Below, one piece after another: positions 1 through 5,768 of a DNA stretch of 9,588 bases. The DNA is from Kiloniellaceae bacterium (GTDB lineage Bacteria > Pseudomonadota > Alphaproteobacteria > Kiloniellales > Kiloniellaceae), in the NCBI GenBank assembly GCA_028280915.1, contig JANQKX010000329.1, positions 1-9,588 of the forward strand. The letters run 5' to 3'. The notes below the pieces were generated by a model. It was given only the letters and a program-made list of their open reading frames with translations. It searched no databases and was not told the origin of the DNA. Made by a program: the position numbers and the translations under genes. Every line of letters begins with the position of its first letter. The first letter of the stretch is position 1.

Positions 1-316
1 ACTGCCCCTTAGCGAAGACGAAAGCGCCCACGTAGAGCAAGGCCAAAAACAAAAGCCCGGCGACAAAGGCCGTGTCGCCGATCAGAAACAGGATGATGAC
101 CGAAACCACGCAGGCCAAGGTCGGTCCGAGGGCCCGCTGCAGGCCATAGTCCACTTCTTGATTGTGGTGCAGCAAAAGCAGGGATTGGGGCGTCAGCACC
201 GCGACGTAGCCGAAATCCAGGTCAAAAGCCACGTTGACCAAGAGCGCCATCATGGACGCCAAAGTGGCCCGCAGGGCGCTATAAAGGCGGAAGCGTTTGA
301 TCTCGTCTTCGAACAT
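1..316 (-). CDS. FUSC-family membrane exporter, second copy (N-terminal part, cut by window edge)
   Basis: The reading frame starts at an ATG whose first base is 316 and stays open for 105 codons to the left edge, so only the N-terminus is visible. It begins MFEDEIKRFRL and continues with a long hydrophobic stretch containing NVAFDLDFGY, DYGLQRALGPTLA and IGDTAFVAGLLF. The same blocks occur at the same positions in the complete FUSC protein at 666..2894, and I count about 70 percent identity over the shared 105 residues. The visible part therefore corresponds to the first FUSC transmembrane block. FUSC proteins (AaeB and YccS relatives) are inner-membrane proteins, some of which export aromatic acids; the substrate here is unknown. 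It lies 33 bases downstream of the DUF3303 gene on the same strand, so probably co-transcribed. No clear Shine-Dalgarno precedes the ATG. Confidence 0.88.
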   Translation of the reverse strand, partial: MFEDEIKRFRLYSALRATLASMMALLVNVAFDLDFGYVAVLTPQSLLLLHHNQEVDYGLQRALGPTLACVVSVIILFLIGDTAFVAGLLFLALLYVGAFVFAKGQ

Positions 317-349
317 GAACCGATAGCGCCAAAACCGGGAAACGGCGCG

Positions 350-625
350 TTACCCGGCCTTTGCCACGACTTGCACCGCCGCGTCCCCGCCCGGCCGGAT
401 GGGCGTGATCTCGAAGTCTACCAGGTCCGCCCATTTTTCGATCCAAAGATCGAACAAAGCGGGGTCCTCGGTTTCCATAATCATCAAGCAGCGGGTCAGG
501 TCCTGGGTAATCCAGGTGTTCTTGACCTCCAGACCGTCGGGCACCATGCGCCCCTTTTCCGCAAAACGTGCGTAAGCCGGCTTGGGGTCACCGTTGCGAA
601 AGCGTTCGTCGACGAAATAAAGCAC
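350..625 (-). CDS. DUF3303 family small protein
   Basis: This 91-residue protein opens MLYFVDERFRNGDP and contains FAEKGRMVPDGLEV, TQDLTRCLMIMETED and LWIEKWADLVDFEITPI. These are the conserved blocks I associate with DUF3303, a family of about 80-90 residues expected to have a ferredoxin-like alpha/beta fold; its biochemical role is not established. The start is GTG, with AAGGAGG eight bases upstream, a far stronger ribosome site than either flanking FUSC gene has. It sits 40 bases after the 742-residue FUSC gene and 33 bases before the second FUSC copy, all on the minus strand, so it looks like the middle gene of one operon. Its position between two exporter paralogues suggests it serves the same pathway, perhaps binding or sensing a small molecule; that is inference. 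Confidence 0.9.
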   Translation of the reverse strand: MLYFVDERFRNGDPKPAYARFAEKGRMVPDGLEVKNTWITQDLTRCLMIMETEDPALFDLWIEKWADLVDFEITPIRPGGDAAVQVVAKAG

Positions 626-665
626 TCCTCCGCCCTCCTTGTTCGGGTAAGCCCGGCACGCCCTG

Positions 666-2894
666 TCACACCGCCGCGGCTTGTTCCATGCGCCACATCT
701 TGAAGAGTATCACATCAATTGAATTGATGATGGTCGTCAAGTTGTCCCAATCAGGATTGTCGGGCGTAATGTGCCAGTCCCGGTTCTGAGCCGCGTGGGT
801 GATCTCCTTATAGTCGTCCAACAATTTTTGCAACCGGTCCGGCCCTGCGGGATGAAGGCCGGTTTCGCTGGCGTGTGCCATGGCTTCCACGGCGACGGCC
901 CAGTCCTCTTTCAGCGGTTCGGTAAGGGCCAGCAGATAATCCCGCGAACGCGCGTCTTTAAGCTGCTCGCGCGCATTCAGGATTGTTTGCAGATCCAAGC
1001 GAATCTCGCTCAGGGCTTCCAATCGCCCAAGCAGCGCGTTCGCTTGCGGGCCGCGCCGAATCAGCAACTCGATCGCACCTTGATCGCGGCGACCCGCGAT
1101 GAGAGCATTGGTCACCGCCGCCAGCGCTGCTTCCAACGACGGGGCCTTGCCGTGCCCGGCGCTGGCGATGGTGAGATCATCATCTGTTGCGGCCGCACGC
1201 CGGCCCAAGGCCGCCATGAACGCCCCGGTGGACCGCAAGGAACGGGCCAGGTCCCGCCGCAATTTTTCCTGCGGATCCACCGGGAATACAAACTGGCTGA
1301 TAACCAGGGCAAAACTGCACCCGACGACGGCCCCGAAAAGCCGGAGCGCCCCGTCCTCTAAATCGCTGATCGGCCCTTCGGTCGAGGCCATGGTAATGGC
1401 CAGCATGAAAGTGGCCTGGGCCCACATGTAGTTAAACCGGTCAAATCGGCAGGCAAGATAGCCGAAGATCAGCAGCCCCAGGGCCATCGACAGGACATAA
1501 ACCGGAAAAAAGGGCACGTGGGACATGATCAGATAAACCAGCAGGCCATAGGCGCCGCCGATCACCACACCGCCAATACGATACAAAAAGCGCTCGTGGG
1601 ATTTTCCCAGATTGGTCTGGCAAACCACCACCAAGGCGGCGACCAGCGTCTGGGTGCCGCCCGGCAGTCCCGAATAGGCCATCAAAAGGACCACGATCAG
1701 AGCCGTGGTGGCCATTCGCAGCGCAAAAAGGGACTCTTCCCAGGAGATCGGCGGCTTTACCTGTGATGCCGGCTCTCGTGAAGCCGACTCTTGTGATGCT
1801 GGTCCTTGTGATAGAGGCACAGGCGCTTGTGATCGGGCCGGGGCAATAGCCCCCTGCGGACGGCAAGCGTCATAGGCGGTGACAAAGCGGTTCAGGTCAT
1901 CGGCCAGTTGCCGAAGGCGAGAGATCAGGGTCCGTTCCACATAGGTCGCCCCGAAGCGGCTGTTCTCCGTCCCGGCTTGATCCATCAACCTCTCTTGGCG
2001 ATCCGAGAGGCCGGCCAAATCGTCGAGCGCGGCTGGCGCAACCTCCGGCAAGGGCCCGTCCTCGACGACCGCTTGCGCCACCGCTTTGATCGCTTGGGCC
2101 TGGTCAAGCATGACCCGGCGCAGAACCGCCCGCTCGGCCTGGGAGAGCTTGGCTATTTGCAGCCAAGACGTCCCCCGCTCCACCAGCCCCACCCGTATGG
2201 TGAGGTCCCGGGCCATGTCGGCCACGTCCCGCCGCAAGGGCGCCGCCCCCTCACCCTTGGCCGCCGACATCTCGGCAAACACCCAAATCTCCATGAAGGC
2301 CGTACGCGGCACCGGCCGAAGATCGATGCCCCGGCCGTTTTCAGCCAAATAGGCTAGGCGCCTGGCCTGATCGTGCAAAATGGCGCCCAAGCGCCGCAGG
2401 GCCATGCGGCGCGGGTCGAAAGGCCACACGATGACCACCATCGACCAGGACCAAAACAGGCCGTGCCAAATCTGCAATGTCCAGTAAGCCGCCGTGGATT
2501 CCGCGTCATTCGGCGCGGTCATCATGCCAAAAAACAAGATACCGACCGTTATAAAGCCAAAAACGGCGCCGAACTTGAAATCACTCCGGACGAAGACAAA
2601 GCCCCAGCCATAAAACAAGGCCATGAACAAAAGCCCGGCGACGAAGGCCGTATCGCCGACCAGATACAAGATCAAGGCCACGGCCAGCACGGCCAAGGTC
2701 GGCCCCAGTGCCATCTGCAGGCCGTAGTCGGCCTCTTCGTTGGGATACAACAAGAGCAGGCACGGCGGCACCAGGACCGAAAGGTAGCCGAAATCCAGAT
2801 CGAAGGCCACATTGACCAAGAGGGCCATCATGGCCGCCAGAGTGGCCCGCAAAGCGCCATGGAGGCGGAAGCGTTTTAACTCTTCTTCAAACAT
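666..2894 (-). CDS. FUSC-family inner-membrane exporter (AaeB/YccS-like)
   Basis: The 742-residue protein has the classical duplicated FUSC layout. An N-terminal membrane block lies at about residues 15-160, ending in the WPFDPRR boundary, and is followed by a cytoplasmic helical region at about 165-345. A low-complexity Ser/Gln/Pro linker occupies about 353-379. A second membrane block lies at about 390-537, ending FVFPVDPQEKLRRDLA, and a cytoplasmic helical tail of about 200 residues follows. The two membrane blocks end in similar WPFDP and FPVDP motifs. Length and layout match full-length FUSC transporters, a family that includes the p-hydroxybenzoate exporter AaeB. No HlyD/AaeA-type periplasmic partner is present in the window, so the substrate and the outer route are open. 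The ATG at 2894 gives the start shared with the paralogue at 1..316; a recognisable Shine-Dalgarno is missing. The gene lies 163 bases after the ABM-like gene and 40 bases before DUF3303. Confidence 0.92.
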   Translation of the reverse strand: MFEEELKRFRLHGALRATLAAMMALLVNVAFDLDFGYLSVLVPPCLLLLYPNEEADYGLQMALGPTLAVLAVALILYLVGDTAFVAGLLFMALFYGWGFVFVRSDFKFGAVFGFITVGILFFGMMTAPNDAESTAAYWTLQIWHGLFWSWSMVVIVWPFDPRRMALRRLGAILHDQARRLAYLAENGRGIDLRPVPRTAFMEIWVFAEMSAAKGEGAAPLRRDVADMARDLTIRVGLVERGTSWLQIAKLSQAERAVLRRVMLDQAQAIKAVAQAVVEDGPLPEVAPAALDDLAGLSDRQERLMDQAGTENSRFGATYVERTLISRLRQLADDLNRFVTAYDACRPQGAIAPARSQAPVPLSQGPASQESASREPASQVKPPISWEESLFALRMATTALIVVLLMAYSGLPGGTQTLVAALVVVCQTNLGKSHERFLYRIGGVVIGGAYGLLVYLIMSHVPFFPVYVLSMALGLLIFGYLACRFDRFNYMWAQATFMLAITMASTEGPISDLEDGALRLFGAVVGCSFALVISQFVFPVDPQEKLRRDLARSLRSTGAFMAALGRRAAATDDDLTIASAGHGKAPSLEAALAAVTNALIAGRRDQGAIELLIRRGPQANALLGRLEALSEIRLDLQTILNAREQLKDARSRDYLLALTEPLKEDWAVAVEAMAHASETGLHPAGPDRLQKLLDDYKEITHAAQNRDWHITPDNPDWDNLTTIINSIDVILFKMWRMEQAAAV
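1758..1838. repeat. Degenerate short tandem repeat coding the FUSC interdomain linker
   Basis: Five TGTGAT-like cores on the plus strand begin at 1762, 1777 (as CGTGAA), 1792, 1807 and 1828. The spacing is 15, 15, 15 and 21 bases, a whole number of codons each time. Read on the coding (minus) strand they give repeated Pro-Ala-Ser-Gln/Arg-type motifs (for example PASQES, ASREPASQ) between the two halves of the FUSC protein. It looks like an in-frame microsatellite-like expansion of a disordered linker that connects cytoplasmic region one to membrane block two. Confidence 0.7.
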
Positions 2895-2910
2895 GTGACC
2901 AACAACACCG

Positions 2911-2925
2911 GCGCCCGGCCGGCGC
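2911..2925 (-). promoter_or_regulatory. GC-rich hairpin just upstream of the FUSC start
   Basis: In the minus-strand transcript GCGCC and GGCGC pair around a five-base loop, ending 16 bases before the FUSC ATG at 2894. The intervening bases hold no Shine-Dalgarno. There is no T-run, so it is not a standard intrinsic terminator. It could modulate initiation or reflect high GC content only. Confidence 0.25.
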
Positions 2926-3057
2926 TAGGGAGCATCGGCCGCAGGGCTCAAGGTCGCACCCATCACGTTGGGCGTGACCCCGCGTTTCAGCAAATCAGCC
3001 CGGGTCGGCCAAACAGGCGCGGCCCGTGGACAACAGCAATGATTTCCCGGAAACAGC

Positions 3058-3345
3058 CTATCCGGTGATGTGCATGACGTTGGCATAGCCTTTCGCCTCG
3101 GGCGGGCCGGCCAGAAAGTCGGCCATTACGGACCAAACATCGGCCACCAGGGGCACCGCCGTATCGCAGGCGGCCTGGTCCTGGTACAGCGCCATGACCA
3201 CGCCATGACCGTCATCGCCCCACACACTGTAAACGTCCACCACGCCCGGGATCTTTTTGACCTTGGCCTTCACATCATCCATTTGGGCGACGAGGTCGTC
3301 CAAACTCTCCAGTTTGCAGACGAATTGTGTCACTCTTGCGTACAT
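3058..3345 (-). CDS. Small ABM-like (dimeric alpha/beta-barrel) protein
   Basis: I place the start at the ATG at 3345 because GGGAGG (3352-3357) lies six bases upstream; the frame stays open to an ATG at 3429 but that extension has no ribosome site and reads like non-coding sequence. The 95-residue product begins MYARVTQFVCKLESLDD. It contains a helix rich in Lys/Asp (DDVKAKVKKIPGVVDVY), then a VVMALYQDQAACDTA strand-helix, and ends YANVMHITG. The strand-helix-strand pattern, the IPGV turn and the size resemble antibiotic-biosynthesis-monooxygenase-like ferredoxin-fold proteins, which dimerise as a barrel and may bind or oxidise aromatic molecules. No catalytic residue can be assigned. It is the first gene of the leftward run that continues into FUSC 163 bases on, and it faces the STAS gene across a divergent 243-base gap. 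Confidence 0.82.
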   Translation of the reverse strand: MYARVTQFVCKLESLDDLVAQMDDVKAKVKKIPGVVDVYSVWGDDGHGVVMALYQDQAACDTAVPLVADVWSVMADFLAGPPEAKGYANVMHITG

Positions 3346-3588
3346 GCCGTGCCTCCCTGATTCGTATTTGTTTTCCGAAGGATCGCAGGCTAGTTCAGTT
3401 CTGCGGCGAGGAAAAGCCATAGATGGCAAATGAAGGTGACGCTTCGTTCAAAATGATGTCGTCCAAAATCATGTCGTTCAAAATCATGTCTTGGCGATGG
3501 GAGCTTAGGCTGACTGGATTTAAATCAGCTGCCGGTTTAAGGTTGTCCAAAGCAATGAAACGAACGACGAGCAGAGACGGACGGCCCC
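3346..3588. promoter_or_regulatory. Divergent intergenic region between the ABM/FUSC run and the STAS/permease pair
   Basis: This 243-base stretch must hold promoters for both directions. I see an interrupted palindrome GCCAT-AG-ATGGC (3416-3427), three tandem 15-bp repeats (3444-3488), and a perfect palindrome GATTTAAATC (3517-3526) followed by TGCCGGTTTAAG (3530-3541); the same 12-mer recurs at 8689-8700. No unambiguous -35/-10 pair stands out on either strand. Confidence 0.55.
3444..3488. repeat. Three tandem 15-bp direct repeats
   Basis: Contiguous units occupy 3444-3458 (TCGTTCAAAATGATG), 3459-3473 (TCGTCCAAAATCATG) and 3474-3488 (TCGTTCAAAATCATG). Neighbouring units differ at one or two positions. 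They are markedly more AT-rich than the surroundings and lie about 100 bases upstream of both divergent starts, as expected of regulator-binding iterons. They also happen to be in frame in a plus-strand open frame that I do not believe is a gene. Confidence 0.85.
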
Positions 3589-3921
3589 ATGCAGTTATTC
3601 GAGCGGCGCCATGGCGACGCCCTCATCTTCAAGGTCTACGGGCGGCTGCACCAAAAAACCGCGCGACCGCTGGGTGAGGAACTGGCGCGCCGGGTTGCCG
3701 CCGGCGAAAGACACATCATTCTGGACTTTTCCGAATTGGAATCCATGGCCGCCGCCGGGCTGCAGGTGGTACTGCAAGCCGCCCGCCATTTGCGCGGCCA
3801 AGGCGGCCGGCTGACGCTGTGCGGCTGTCGAAACCGGGTCCACCATGTGATTCACGCCAGCGGCTGCCATGAGGAGTTCAATGCCCATCAGTCATTGGAA
3901 GAAGTCTGCGCCAAACTATGA
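3589..3921 (+). CDS. Single-domain STAS protein (anti-sigma-factor-antagonist-like)
   Basis: The 110-residue protein is one STAS domain. It opens with a strand LIFKVYGRLHQKTARPLGEE and continues with RHIILDFSELESMAAAGLQVVLQAARHL, the central strand plus signature helix, then GGRLTLCGC and a C-terminal SGCHEEFNAHQSLEEV helix. In SpoIIAA/RsbV the signature reads Asp-Ser-Ser-Gly with a phosphorylatable serine. Here it is Ala54-Ala55-Ala56-Gly57, so the phospho-acceptor appears lost (Ala55). It should fold but not be switched by an RsbW-type kinase. It is likely cytoplasmic; no membrane segment or signal. The start has only a weak purine-rich ribosome site; an upstream in-frame start was not found. 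It precedes, on the same strand, a permease with an RsbW-like C-terminal domain, which is its probable partner. Confidence 0.88.
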   Translation: MQLFERRHGDALIFKVYGRLHQKTARPLGEELARRVAAGERHIILDFSELESMAAAGLQVVLQAARHLRGQGGRLTLCGCRNRVHHVIHASGCHEEFNAHQSLEEVCAKL

Positions 3922-4032
3922 ACGCCTGCCGTCCCCGCACTTTCAATCCGCCAAGTTTTCACCCATGAAAGTCGGCCCCCCATGAAAGCCGGTCATCCAA
4001 GACACCCGGGCACGAGAGATAAGCCGGCATGA
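3918..4032 (+). other. Chain of three coupled mini-ORFs between the STAS and permease genes
   Basis: The STAS stop TGA overlaps an ATG at 3918 (ATGA). That mini-ORF (3918-3968, MNACRPRTFNPPSFHP) ends in a TGA overlapping an ATG at 3965. The next (3965-3985, MKVGPP) ends over an ATG at 3982. The third (3982-4032, MKAGHPRHPGTRDKPA) ends over the permease ATG at 4029. The two inner starts lie in a 13-bp direct repeat CCATGAAAG(T/C)CGG. The arrangement could pass ribosomes from STAS to permease by termination-reinitiation, fixing their ratio. The peptides themselves look meaningless and the starts lack strong ribosome sites. Confidence 0.45.
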
Positions 4033-5738
4033 CCACGCGTCCCGTCAATCTGCTTTATGCCAGCACGGACCCCATTCCCGGGCGATTGCAATGGGGCATG
4101 GGGCTGCAGCACTGCTTCGTCATGTCCTCCACCTTGATCATGGCGTCCCTAATCGCCCATGCGGCCAGCGGCGGGGCCGACTTGGCGGACCAACTGGTGC
4201 GCATTTCCATGATCGTCGCCGGTGTCGCAACGATCCTGCAATCCCTCAAAACCAAGGAGATGGGGGCGGGTTACCTGTGTCCCTGTTTACCCGGCCCTTC
4301 TTACCTGCCCGCCAGTTTGGTCGCCGCTCAGACCGGCGGCATGTCTTTGGTCTTCGGCATGTTGCTGGTGGCGGCCGCCACCCAGGCCTTGCTATCGCGG
4401 GTGCTGCACCGCCTGCGGGCCTTTTTGCCGCCCGAGGTGACCGGGGTCATCGTGGCCATGGTGGGCGTGACCTTGGTGCCCCTTGGCATATCCTCCATCT
4501 GCGGCTTGGACGGAACCGACAAGCAGGCCCATCCCGAAGAGGTGATCACCGGCCTCTCGGCCCTTGGCCTGATGTTCGGGATCAGCGTCTGGGGCGGGGC
4601 GCGCCTGCGGCTTTACAGTGTCCTGATTGGCATCGGCGCCGGTTATGCCTTGGCCTACGGGCTGAAGATCTTTCCCGAAAAGGACCTGAGTTACCTGACC
4701 AGCGCCGGCTTGTTCGCCCTGCCCGTGCCCCACGCGCCCTGGGACCTCTCCTTTGATACAAGTCTGATCCTGCCCTTTGTCATCGCCGGGGTGGCCTCGT
4801 CCATCAAGGCCATCGGCGTGATTTCCACCAGCCAAAAAATCGACGACGCGGACTGGGCCGTGCCGGAATTGAATTCCATCCGGGGCGGTATCCTGGCCAA
4901 CGCCGTGGCCGTGATGGGCAGTGCCCTTGTGGGCGGCATGGCCCCTTCCCCCTCGGCCAGCAATGTGGGGCTGGCCATGTCCACGGGCGTGGCCAGCCGG
5001 CGCATCGGTTTCGCCGCCGGCCTCATCTTCATCGCCCTGGCCTTTTCGCCGGTCCTGGCGGCGGTCTTTGTCATCATGCCCGTGCCGGTCAAAGGCGCCA
5101 TCCTCATCTATGTGGCCTGCTTCATGATCGTCTCGGGCTGGCAACTGATCATGACCCGGCCCATGGAGCCCCGCTCCATCATCGTCGTGGGCTGCTCGAT
5201 CATCTCGGGCCTCTCCATCGATTTTCTGCCCGACCTTTATGGCCAGCTGCCGTCGAGCTTCCATGCCATCACCTGCTCGCCTCTGTCCTTCGCCACGGTC
5301 ATGGCGATTACCTTGAACATGATCATGCAGATCGGCATCACCCGCCGCAGCGCCACCAGCTTCGACTTCGCCGACGGCTCCCTGGACGACCTCATCGGCT
5401 TTTTAGATAAGAACAGCGCCGCCTGGGGCATCCGCCCGGAGGTAGTTCACCGCATGACCGATTCCCTCATCGAATTGGTGGACACGGTCCTGCCCCACCG
5501 CGGGGCCACGCGCCTGGACATCGAACTCAGCTTCGACAAGGTGAAACTGGAACTGCAAATCGCACACGACGGCGAGACGGTCGCTTTCCCCGATGACGCG
5601 CCCCACCTGGACGACGTGGCCAAGGGCGGTGATCATCTGCACGTGCTTTCCGCTCACCTGGTCAACGCGGCGGCCGACGGGGTGTCAACCAAGCAAGGCC
5701 ACGACCTGCAGACGGTGAAACTGCATTTCCTGCATTAG
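4029..5738 (+). CDS. NCS2-type permease with C-terminal degenerate RsbW/GHKL-like domain
   Basis: Residues 1 to about 440 form the 14-segment UraA-fold core of nucleobase:cation symporter-2 permeases. GLQH (25-28) is the TM1 signature; LQSLKTKEMGAGYLCP, FLPPEVTGVIVAMVG and SNVGLAMSTGVASR (311-324) match TM3, TM5 and TM10 blocks. The conserved TM8 Glu is Lys260 (KAIG for the E-x-I-G motif) and the TM10 Glu before Asn-x-Gly is Ser311, so a normal nucleobase substrate is doubtful. Residues about 450-569 are extra relative to ordinary NCS2 proteins of about 430-460 residues. This tail aligns in order with an RsbW-type ATPase: helix WGIRPEVVHRMTDSLIELVDTV, strands LDIELSFDKVKLELQIAHDG, GGDHL in place of GGxGL, and a final VKLHF strand. 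The N-box Asn and the Asp of the DxG motif are missing. The ribosome site GAGAGA is weak; the ATG overlaps the stop of an upstream mini-ORF. Inner membrane, with the tail probably cytoplasmic. Confidence 0.9.
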   Translation: MTTRPVNLLYASTDPIPGRLQWGMGLQHCFVMSSTLIMASLIAHAASGGADLADQLVRISMIVAGVATILQSLKTKEMGAGYLCPCLPGPSYLPASLVAAQTGGMSLVFGMLLVAAATQALLSRVLHRLRAFLPPEVTGVIVAMVGVTLVPLGISSICGLDGTDKQAHPEEVITGLSALGLMFGISVWGGARLRLYSVLIGIGAGYALAYGLKIFPEKDLSYLTSAGLFALPVPHAPWDLSFDTSLILPFVIAGVASSIKAIGVISTSQKIDDADWAVPELNSIRGGILANAVAVMGSALVGGMAPSPSASNVGLAMSTGVASRRIGFAAGLIFIALAFSPVLAAVFVIMPVPVKGAILIYVACFMIVSGWQLIMTRPMEPRSIIVVGCSIISGLSIDFLPDLYGQLPSSFHAITCSPLSFATVMAITLNMIMQIGITRRSATSFDFADGSLDDLIGFLDKNSAAWGIRPEVVHRMTDSLIELVDTVLPHRGATRLDIELSFDKVKLELQIAHDGETVAFPDDAPHLDDVAKGGDHLHVLSAHLVNAAADGVSTKQGHDLQTVKLHFLH

Positions 5739-5768
5739 GGCGCGCCTTGTCCCCACCCTAGATCCGCC

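Noticed and set aside
158..703. A 181-codon open frame on the plus strand
   Set aside because: It crosses the antisense of three minus-strand genes and the gaps between them, without motif or ribosome site.
2925..3057. An open minus-strand stretch ending in TAG at 2925-2927 that reads like a protein tail (ending LSPAADAP)
   Set aside because: It has no start or ribosome site, is Cys/Pro-rich further upstream and is out of frame with the ABM-like gene; probably chance openness in GC-rich DNA.
3346..3429. Upstream extension of the ABM-like protein to the ATG at 3429
   Set aside because: The ATG at 3345 has GGGAGG at ideal spacing and begins the recognisable fold; the extension has neither.
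3444..3488. CRISPR-like array
   Set aside because: The 15-bp units are contiguous with no spacers and number only three.
3423..3677. An 84-codon plus-strand frame that includes the 15-bp repeats
   Set aside because: Its second half overlaps the STAS gene out of frame, and the repeat part codes only a simple Ser-Lys-Met motif; better explained as regulatory DNA.
4392..5264. A 290-codon open frame on the minus strand opposite the permease
   Set aside because: Composition is Gly/His/Asp/Arg-rich and repetitive, with no ribosome site; the plus-strand permease explains the region.
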